Positions 35,048 through 40,820 of a stretch of DNA of 40,820 nucleotides are shown one piece after another (positions within the stretch are counted from its first letter, which is position 1; every line of letters begins with the position of its first letter). Made by a program: the position numbers and the translations under genes. The notes beneath the pieces were generated by a model. That model saw only the letters and a list, made by a program, of their open reading frames with translations. It was not told where the DNA came from and made no database searches. Source of the DNA: Draconibacterium orientale (GTDB taxonomy: Bacteria; Bacteroidota; Bacteroidia; Bacteroidales; JAADGE01); the NCBI GenBank assembly GCA_022729995.1, contig DZBS01000015.1, forward strand, positions 1 to 40,820. Reading direction: 5' to 3'.

Positions 35048-36025
35048 ATGAATAATTTTTCAATTTTAAACAGCATCGGAAATACACCTTTAGTGAAACT
35101 TCAAAAAATAAATCCATATAAAAACATAGAAATTTTTGTAAAACTTGAATTTTTTAATCCGAGCGGAAGCGTAAAAGACAGAATTGTAAAACATATTATA
35201 GAAGATGCCGAGCAAAAAGGTTTACTAAAACCCGGCGGAACAATTGTTGAAAACACTTCGGGAAATACCGGAGCTGCCGTTGCAATGATGGCAGCAATAA
35301 AAGGATATAAAGCAATTCTCACAATGCCCGATAAAGTAAGCATAGAAAAGCAAAACGCACTTAAAGCTTTGGGTGCGGAAATTGTTGTAACACCAACGTC
35401 GGCAGCTCCGGATTCGCCGGAACATTATGTGAATACCGCCAAAAGAATTGCATCGGAAATTCCCGGAAGTTTTAGAATAGACCAATACGATAATTTAAAA
35501 AATACGGAAGCACATTACCTGACAACAGGACCGGAAATTTGGCAACAAACAAACGGTGAAGTTACACATTACGTAGCTTCCGGAAGCACGGGTGGAACAA
35601 TTAGCGGAACAGGAAAATATTTGAAAGAACAAAACCCCAAAATAAAAGTTTATATGCCCGACCCTGTCGGTTCTATTTATTACGAATATTTTAAAACCGG
35701 TGAATTTGACATTAAAAATTCATCTACATACCATGTTGAAGGAGTTGGTGAAGACCACATTGCAAAAGCCATGAATTTTTCAATTGTTGATGAAATGTTT
35801 CAATTTACCGACCAAGAAGCTTTCACAACTGCACGACTTTTAGCTTCGCAAGAGGGAATTTTAGGTGGCGGAACCGGAGGAGCAAATGTTTGGGCTGCTT
35901 TAAAATTAGCTTCTCAGCTTAATGAATCTGCAAAAATTGTTACAATAATACCGGATAACGGAGCAAAATATCTAAGCAAATTTTATAATCCGGAATGGAT
36001 GAAAGAAAATGGATTTACTTTGTAG
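35048..36025 (+). CDS. Cystathionine beta-synthase / cysteine synthase-type PLP enzyme
   Basis: 325 residues, fold-type II PLP enzyme. PLP lysine K43 in S-G-S-V-K-D-R, the S-G-N-T-G loop at 71-75, and the phosphate loop G-S-T-G-G-T-I-S-G-T-G. The M-P-D-P-V-G-S-I-Y-Y-E-Y segment resembles cystathionine beta-synthases rather than O-acetylserine sulfhydrylases. With the next gene it would run reverse transsulfuration: homocysteine + serine to cystathionine, then to cysteine. No C-terminal regulatory CBS domains are present. A cysteine-synthase role is the main alternative. Its stop codon is the first unit of the 7-bp repeat array. Confidence 0.88.
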   Translation: MNNFSILNSIGNTPLVKLQKINPYKNIEIFVKLEFFNPSGSVKDRIVKHIIEDAEQKGLLKPGGTIVENTSGNTGAAVAMMAAIKGYKAILTMPDKVSIEKQNALKALGAEIVVTPTSAAPDSPEHYVNTAKRIASEIPGSFRIDQYDNLKNTEAHYLTTGPEIWQQTNGEVTHYVASGSTGGTISGTGKYLKEQNPKIKVYMPDPVGSIYYEYFKTGEFDIKNSSTYHVEGVGEDHIAKAMNFSIVDEMFQFTDQEAFTTARLLASQEGILGGGTGGANVWAALKLASQLNESAKIVTIIPDNGAKYLSKFYNPEWMKENGFTL

Positions 36026-36064
36026 ACGTTAGACTTTAGACATTAGACAATAGACAAAAGACAA
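36023..36064 (+). repeat. Six 7-bp repeats TAGACNN
   Basis: Consecutive heptads from 36023: TAGACGT, TAGACTT, TAGACAT, TAGACAA, TAGACAA, AAGACAA, all in register. The first TAG is also the stop codon of the upstream gene. Confidence 0.95.
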
Positions 36065-36070
36065 AATATA

Positions 36071-36147
36071 CTGTGGATACTATAGATGCTATAGATGCTA
36101 TTGATGAAAAAAATCTGTAGAAATCAGATAAATCAGTTTAATCAGGG
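36071..36147 (+). repeat. 9-bp repeats CTATAGATG and AAATCAGNN
   Basis: 36071-36106: CTGTGGATA, CTATAGATG, CTATAGATG, CTATTGATG. 36121-36147: AAATCAGAT, AAATCAGTT, TAATCAGGG. Both have a period of exactly 9 bp. Confidence 0.9.
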
Positions 36148-36168
36148 TTCTATTGAAAACAAATGAAA

Positions 36169-36258
36169 CAACAGTATCAACAGAATCAACAGAAACAACA
36201 GCATAAACAGAATTAAAAGTAACAACAGAAACAACAGTTTAAAAAAAATCAACAGAAA
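36169..36258 (+). repeat. Ten 9-bp units of CAACAGNNN
   Basis: Seven of ten consecutive 9-mers begin CAACAG or AAACAG (36169-36213, 36223-36240, 36250-36258); the others are decayed. The last base is the A of the downstream ATG. An ATG at 36163 reads through it as a Gln-rich 17-codon peptide ending at 36216. Confidence 0.9.
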
Positions 36259-37406
36259 TGAAATTTACAACAAAAGCAATTCACATCGGACAAAAACCCG
36301 ACAAAGAAACAGGTGCTGTAATTCCTCCGATTTATATGACTTCAACATATATGCAGGAAGCACCCTCACAACATAAAGGTTATGATTACACGAGAGCCGG
36401 AAATCCAAACTTTTCAAACCTTGAAGAAACTCTTGCAGCTTTGGAAAACGGAAAATTTGCAACAGTTTTTTCTTCCGGACTCGGTGCTGTTACCGGTTTA
36501 GTTTCATTATTAAAACACGGCGATAAAGTTGCTGCGGTTAACGACATTTACGGGGGAACATACAGAATTTTCAATCGTGTTTTTGTAAATTTCGGAATCG
36601 AATTTATTAATGTCGATACAGCAAATTTATCGGCTGTTGAAGAAGTTATGAAACAAAAACCAAAAATGTTTTTTCTCGAATCGCCTACAAATCCGCTGTT
36701 GAAAATTTCCGATATAGAAGCAATTTGTAAAATTGCTCACAAATACGATGTGAAAGTGGTTGTTGACAATACTTTTGCAACTCCATATTTTCAAAATCCT
36801 TTAGATTTGGGAGCTGATTTTGTAATGCACAGCACAACAAAATATATTGGCGGTCATTCCGATGTTATTGGCGGTGTTGTAATTACAAACGACAGCGAAA
36901 TGAAAGAAAAACTTGATTTTGGAAGAATGGCAATAGGTTTAAACCCAAGTCCGTTCGACAATTGGTTAACTTCAAGAGGCTTAAAAACATTGGGTTTGAG
37001 AATGGAACAACATGCAAAAAATGCACTTGAATTTTCAAATTTCTTAAAAAATCATCCTTTAACCGAAAAAGTTTTTTATCCGGGTTTGTCCGAACATCCG
37101 AATCACGAAATTGCTAAAAAACAAATGAAAGGTTTTAGCGGAATTGTTTCAGTAGAATTCAAATTAAGTTTGGAAGAAACAAAGAAACTAATTTCTTCGC
37201 TAAAAATATTTACACTTGCCGAAAGTTTGGGCGGAATAGAATCGCTTGTTGACCATCCTGCAAGCATGACACACGCATCTATTCCGAAAGAAGAACGAGA
37301 AAAAATCGGTTTAAAAGACGGACTTGTTCGTTTTTCGTGCGGTATCGAAGAGCACGAAGATTTAATAAATGATATTGAAAATGCTTTGAAGGTATTTTCT
37401 AAATAG
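36258..37406 (+). CDS. Cystathionine gamma-lyase/synthase-type PLP enzyme
   Basis: 382 residues, Cys/Met metabolism PLP family. PLP lysine K195 in H-S-T-T-K-Y-I-G-G-H-S-D; substrate loop Y-D-Y-T-R-A-G-N-P; F-L-E-S-P-T-N-P and V-D-N-T-F-A-T-P near the cofactor; C-terminal E-S-L-V-D-H-P-A-S-M-T-H. Next to a CBS-like gene, a gamma-lyase making cysteine and 2-oxobutyrate is most likely, though gamma-synthases look alike. Ends in a strong terminator. Confidence 0.92.
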   Translation: MKFTTKAIHIGQKPDKETGAVIPPIYMTSTYMQEAPSQHKGYDYTRAGNPNFSNLEETLAALENGKFATVFSSGLGAVTGLVSLLKHGDKVAAVNDIYGGTYRIFNRVFVNFGIEFINVDTANLSAVEEVMKQKPKMFFLESPTNPLLKISDIEAICKIAHKYDVKVVVDNTFATPYFQNPLDLGADFVMHSTTKYIGGHSDVIGGVVITNDSEMKEKLDFGRMAIGLNPSPFDNWLTSRGLKTLGLRMEQHAKNALEFSNFLKNHPLTEKVFYPGLSEHPNHEIAKKQMKGFSGIVSVEFKLSLEETKKLISSLKIFTLAESLGGIESLVDHPASMTHASIPKEEREKIGLKDGLVRFSCGIEEHEDLINDIENALKVFSK

Positions 37407-37439
37407 TTATATATTATTTTACTTTAATATATCCTAAAG

Positions 37440-37482
37440 TGAGAAATCTAAATTATTTGTTGTTTTAGATTTCTCATTTTTT
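37440..37482 (+). terminator. Strong intrinsic terminator
   Basis: TGAGAAATCTAAA (37440-37452) pairs with TTTAGATTTCTCA (37464-37476): a 13-bp perfect stem, 11-nt loop, then six T. Confidence 0.95.
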
Positions 37483-37555
37483 ACCTTATAATTAAAAGAG
37501 AATCCCTTCTATTCCAAAATGCTTACAAAGTCTTTTTAGTAATTGTTTCACAAAT

Positions 37556-38899
37556 TCATTTCACATTTCTATATTTTAATTCATTAAGTTCAAAAAACCC
37601 GATTGCTTTCTCATAAAAGCTATAATGATTAAGAACCTTATTTGAAAACCCGACATTATTCAAAACAGCCAAAGTTACTAATGTATATAATCTTAATTGA
37701 AGATACCAATACGCTTTATCAATTTTGTTAATGGAATCAAGTTTAACTCCTTTTATTACAGGTAGCGTTCCATGAAGAAGTTTATTTCTGTTCTTTAAGG
37801 CTTCCTTCTCTCTACTTGTCAATTTTGTGTCTTTAAAAAGACTATATATTTTTTGCATATTAGATGCATTTTTTCCAAGATTATGTACTTGAGAAAGTAT
37901 AGTATTTAAAAAAATCGTTCCTTTTTCTGTTTTACATTCAATCTGTTCTAAATACTCTATTACATCAGCATACACCATTTGCTCTTGAATATCTAGTGTT
38001 TTTTGTTTATCCTGTTCTAATAGGAAAATTTCAACTAATTCTTCCAAACATACTGCTAACATAAAAGTACTTGTCAACAAAGTTGCTTTTGATGCTTCAA
38101 TAATTTGTAATAATAACATTCTAAATTCTGTACTTTTTACAGATTTTTCACACAATGAAGCAAATTGTCGTTTTGATACTTTTTCAAATTCTGACATATT
38201 TACATTTTTTACATCAAATGCATGCGGATTAGTGCATATTGGTCTTAAAATTGATGAAATTGATTCTCTAAAAGCATTAAATGAATAACAAACAGGAGTT
38301 TTCATTTGTTGGTTATCGTAACAAAAATAGTATTGCTCACCTTGAAAAAAATCACCTGTCAAAAAAGCATACGATAAAAGAATTGAAAAGCTAGTTTCAG
38401 CAAATTTCTCAAAATCAAATTTATCTTTTGATTCTAGAACTAGATATTTCTTATTATTATCTGAGACTTCATAAAAGTCGAAATGCTTTTCAAATATTAT
38501 AAATGAACTATGAGAAACAGTATCATATTCAATCGTAGTAAAAAAATCTAAACTCCTTTTAATTGGAATCAATAACCTAAAAAAAGCTTCCTTCTTTTCA
38601 TCAAATTCCACAGATTTAAAGGAATCAACTTTATATGAGTTTTTCCTTGTAACAGATTCTGAAACAATGGTATGATTAGAATAATCCAAAAAATATGGTA
38701 TTGATATTTGGACATTCCTATTTTTAAGAATTATATTTTCGTCATTATTTCGTTGTTTAATGGAAGAATCCTTTAATATGAAATAATTATCTTCTTTACT
38801 CTTCCTTAGCGAGCAAACCTCACTATTTTCATACGTAAATCTTTTACTTTTTTTTATTTGGTCTATTAATAAAAATGTATCTGTTAATTTATCAGTCAT
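37556..38899 (-). CDS. Probable HEPN-domain protein (ApeA-like layout)
   Basis: 447 residues, soluble. Residues ~1-240 are beta-rich and unrecognised; ~260-447 are helical and contain R371-N-K-L-L-H376-G, which fits the Rx4-6H motif of HEPN ribonucleases. An N-terminal beta domain plus a C-terminal HEPN helix bundle is the layout of ApeA-type and similar defence proteins. No nucleotidyltransferase, SIR2 or other partner is adjacent. The codon use is less G-poor than the core genes nearby by eye. A defence role is inference. Confidence 0.8.
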   Translation of the reverse strand: MTDKLTDTFLLIDQIKKSKRFTYENSEVCSLRKSKEDNYFILKDSSIKQRNNDENIILKNRNVQISIPYFLDYSNHTIVSESVTRKNSYKVDSFKSVEFDEKKEAFFRLLIPIKRSLDFFTTIEYDTVSHSSFIIFEKHFDFYEVSDNNKKYLVLESKDKFDFEKFAETSFSILLSYAFLTGDFFQGEQYYFCYDNQQMKTPVCYSFNAFRESISSILRPICTNPHAFDVKNVNMSEFEKVSKRQFASLCEKSVKSTEFRMLLLQIIEASKATLLTSTFMLAVCLEELVEIFLLEQDKQKTLDIQEQMVYADVIEYLEQIECKTEKGTIFLNTILSQVHNLGKNASNMQKIYSLFKDTKLTSREKEALKNRNKLLHGTLPVIKGVKLDSINKIDKAYWYLQLRLYTLVTLAVLNNVGFSNKVLNHYSFYEKAIGFFELNELKYRNVK

Positions 38900-39093
38900 A
38901 TAAAATTGTTTAAATCCTTATTTAAATTTCATCATATAACGCACTATTCTCTTGCTTATGTCCGACGATTTGAAAGAATAATAGCCAATTACCAATTGCT
39001 TTCCTTTAAAGCTTCATGAAAGTTTAAGCAGACTCCAATCCGTTATTTTTCCACAATTCTGATTGTTATTTAAACATTGCCATGCAATGCTAT
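38900..39093. other. Intergenic region with a 14-bp motif
   Basis: No gene seen. TTATTTTTCCACAA at 39043-39056 is repeated exactly at 40301-40314. In both places it lies ~40-50 bp past the stop codon of a - strand gene and is preceded by ATCCG. A sequence ATAACGCACTATTCTC lies at 38936-38951. These could be remnants of cassette junctions, but no attC consensus is clearly met. Confidence 0.5.
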
Positions 39094-39573
39094 TTATTTA
39101 ATTTTGTTAATCATACATTCAAATTTCTCAAAATTCTTTATATTATTTCCCATAACTGCGCTGTAAATTATCAACATAGGTTTATTGTCAATATACTTAA
39201 TCACACATCTGTCAAAATAAGGATTCCCGTTTGAATTATTTATAACATAGCAATATAAAACTCCATAATTCTCTCTTGTCCTTTGAGAAGAAAGAACTTC
39301 CAATCCATTATATTTCAGCTTAATCAACGAGTCAATTTTGTTATAATCTAAATTACCAATCGATTCATCAAAAGGTTCAGCGGTTATCTTTGAATAATTC
39401 TTTGAATTAATTGAATCTGTCTCAATTATAAGTCTTTTAATATCAAACTCAACATTTCGTGAATGAATTAACAATCCGCAATCAATCAAAGACTGTTCAA
39501 TTTTTGCAAAACAATCCTGAGCTGATAATGAAAAATTCATTGCTAAAAAGAAAATTAAAAGTCCTATTTTCAA
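39094..39573 (-). CDS. Small exported protein of unknown function
   Basis: 159 residues with a signal peptide (cleavage probably after L-S-A-Q near 19). The mature part is a mixed alpha/beta single domain with four cysteines; the late strands G-V-L-Y-C-Y-V-I-N and R-C-V-I-K-Y-I look like an antiparallel sheet. No family recognised. Part of a run of short - strand orphan genes. Confidence 0.75.
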   Translation of the reverse strand: MKIGLLIFFLAMNFSLSAQDCFAKIEQSLIDCGLLIHSRNVEFDIKRLIIETDSINSKNYSKITAEPFDESIGNLDYNKIDSLIKLKYNGLEVLSSQRTRENYGVLYCYVINNSNGNPYFDRCVIKYIDNKPMLIIYSAVMGNNIKNFEKFECMINKIK

Positions 39574-39613
39574 TATTTTTTAATCGTTAAAACTATTACT
39601 AATTCTATAAAAA

Positions 39614-40138
39614 TCATTTCAGTTCTTTATTTTCCAAAATATCAAATCCGAAAAATCCTTTTTTTACATCAATTTCTAAACTATCATAAAAATTCATTTT
39701 ATCATAATATTTATGCAGAAAAACCAATTCTTTATTTTTCCCGTTATAATTGATTATGAAGGTTGGTATTCTTTCATTTCTATGATATTTACTGCCCGGC
39801 AAAGAAGAACGTTCAAGAATTTCAAACTTCTCTTTGACAATTGTTTTGTCTGCGAAATAGTAATTTGTAAGCATAAAAATCGAGCAAGCAATAAATCCAA
39901 AACCAAACAGATAATGCATTATTGAATATAGATAAAGTCCAATCTCGCTAAACTCATATGTTTTTCTGAAGTTTTTAAAGTCAACCAAAAATGTTACAAG
40001 TCCCACTACTAAAATTATTCCAATTAAAATTGACAAATCAATAATTGTATTTCGGAAAATTGATACTTGCCAAACCATTAAGATTAAACCTAAAATAAAA
40101 ATAGTCGGATAAAATATTTTTCGTTGTTTTTTTGTCAT
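39614..40138 (-). CDS. Small membrane protein of unknown function
   Basis: 174 residues. Three membrane helices (~10-27, ~33-52 and ~70-92) are followed by a ~75-residue soluble domain with strands (F-I-I-N-Y-N-G-K, E-L-V-F-L-H-K-Y) ending in F-G-F-D-I-L-E-N. Resembles small orphan membrane proteins; no family recognised. It is 40 bp upstream of the next - strand gene. Confidence 0.75.
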   Translation of the reverse strand: MTKKQRKIFYPTIFILGLILMVWQVSIFRNTIIDLSILIGIILVVGLVTFLVDFKNFRKTYEFSEIGLYLYSIMHYLFGFGFIACSIFMLTNYYFADKTIVKEKFEILERSSLPGSKYHRNERIPTFIINYNGKNKELVFLHKYYDKMNFYDSLEIDVKKGFFGFDILENKELK

Positions 40139-40300
40139 TTATCAATAAAAATATGAGTTAATTTTTGTCTACAATAAAAGTATATTTTAATAATGAATTT
40201 CAAAAAAAATTAATGTAAATTTATATTAACAATTTCATGATTCACAAAGCTTTAAACCCTTTAAACCAATCTACACGAAAGAAAGCGTTAGCATCCGGCA

Positions 40301-40314
40301 TTATTTTTCCACAA
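40301..40314. repeat. Second copy of 14-bp motif TTATTTTTCCACAA
   Basis: Exact copy of 39043-39056. It lies 50 bp past the stop of the gene at 40364 and is preceded by GCGTTAGCATCCGGCA. Confidence 0.8.
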
Positions 40315-40363
40315 GATTAAATTTTGTGAATATACTTTCAATTAACACATTTGAACTTAAAAT

Positions 40364-40663
40364 TTATAGAAACCAATTTCCGTCTTTGCATTTAATATAA
40401 AATGTCTTTTCGTCAGTTAATGTAAACCAAAGAACATTTATTTTGTCCTCAACGAAAAGATCTGCAATTTCACCATCAACTAACAATTTTCCATCTCGTA
40501 ATAAGTGATAACAAGAATACCAATACGAACAACTAAAATCTTTAGAAAATTTAGTGAAAGGTTCAATGTCTATATCTTGAATTAGATAAGTCTCTATACT
40601 ATTTACAATTGCATGTAAAAACTTTAGATTTTGAAAATCTTCCTTGATTTCGTATTTTTTCAC
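40364..40663 (-). CDS. Small protein of unknown function
   Basis: 99 residues from a GTG start; no ATG is available near the N-terminus. Soluble, mixed alpha/beta, with an aromatic C-terminal sheet (I-N-V-L-W-F-T-L-T-D, F-Y-I-K-C-K-D-G-N-W-F-L). No family recognised. It is probably an immunity- or cassette-type orphan; that is a guess from size and setting only. Confidence 0.65.
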   Translation of the reverse strand: MKKYEIKEDFQNLKFLHAIVNSIETYLIQDIDIEPFTKFSKDFSCSYWYSCYHLLRDGKLLVDGEIADLFVEDKINVLWFTLTDEKTFYIKCKDGNWFL

Positions 40664-40720
40664 AAGTGCGTTTTTTATTTATTTTGTTATGCTTGCTGCT
40701 AACATTTGTAATTTGCGACT

Positions 40721-40737
40721 AACCTTTTTTAAAGGTT
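40721..40737. other. Short hairpin
   Basis: AACCTTT-TTT-AAAGGTT: a 7-bp stem 20 bp past the partial gene's stop (minus strand), without a clear T-run afterwards. It may be a weak terminator. Confidence 0.4.
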
Positions 40738-40756
40738 ATAAAAGCATAATTAATTC

Positions 40757-40820
40757 CTACTTTCCCTTCCTTGTTTTCTTAAACATATAGCTTAAACCGA
40801 ATTGCGAATAAAAGCCCAAA
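40757..40820 (-). CDS. Outer-membrane beta-barrel protein, C-terminal fragment (cut by window edge)
   Basis: On the minus strand the last 20 codons read L-G-F-Y-S-Q-F-G-L-S-Y-M-F-K-K-T-R-K-G-K and stop at 40757-40759. Alternating aromatic/small residues leading to a G-L-S-Y-M-F strand near the C-terminus are typical of Bacteroidota outer-membrane barrels. The rest lies outside the window. Confidence 0.55.
   Translation of the reverse strand, partial: LGFYSQFGLSYMFKKTRKGK

Noticed and set aside
35048-36025. O-acetylserine sulfhydrylase (cysK) as first choice
   Set aside because: Core motifs are shared, but the D-P-V-G-S-I-Y segment and the neighbouring gamma-lyase gene favour cystathionine beta-synthase; kept as an alternative only.

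Overview
The window is an AT-rich, gene-dense stretch of a Bacteroidota chromosome, most likely Bacteroidales or a relative. This rests on the TAnnTTTG promoter -7 motifs, the lack of Shine-Dalgarno sequences, the lipobox-type lipoproteins, the futalosine menaquinone enzyme MqnC, and the cytosolic GH13/GH77 glucan enzymes. The lineage is inferred from gene content; no rRNA or tRNA gene was seen.

Left part (1-13,960, + strand): three copies of a ~51-bp hairpin-bearing repeat, then a large protein with a degenerate M48-like peptidase domain. Next comes a signalling operon. It holds a membrane sensor with GAF and PAS domains but no output domain, a membrane-bound GAF-PAS-PAS-SpoIIE phosphatase (SiaA-like), a SiaB-family kinase, a SiaC (DUF1987) switch protein, an ABCG-type transporter with an extra N-terminal region, a lipoprotein and a small exported protein. 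This is a Sia-type partner switch in which the place of the usual diguanylate cyclase SiaD is taken by a transporter and cell-envelope proteins. I consider it the most interesting system here.

Middle part: a convergent - strand operon (HMG-CoA-lyase-family enzyme lacking the catalytic Cys, malQ, moaC) ends at a shared bidirectional terminator. Reading rightwards are a DUF1289 protein and a tightly packed operon (secreted protein, nitroreductase, Sm-like-domain protein, ddl, GT-C glycosyltransferase, mqnC). Between the last two lies a scar: a RhuM fragment flanked by two copies of the glycosyltransferase 3' end, 166 bp of which are identical at an offset of exactly 500 bp. Then follow a membrane chemoreceptor-like protein, a cold-shock protein, a methyltransferase, a cytosolic alpha-amylase, a lipoprotein with two CxxCH motifs, a Cache-HAMP-GAF-PAS sensor paralogous to those in the first operon, and a thioredoxin-fold protein without its cysteines.

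Right part (33,100-40,820): a PemK/MazF-like toxin gene is translationally coupled to a membrane protein instead of a classical antitoxin. Next are a small outer-membrane-like protein, a cystathionine beta-synthase / gamma-lyase pair (reverse transsulfuration) separated by an intergenic region built almost wholly of 7- and 9-bp tandem repeats, and a run of - strand orphan genes. These include a probable HEPN protein and several short hypotheticals with a recurring 14-bp motif, an accessory-region pattern. The right edge cuts into the C-terminus of an outer-membrane beta-barrel protein.
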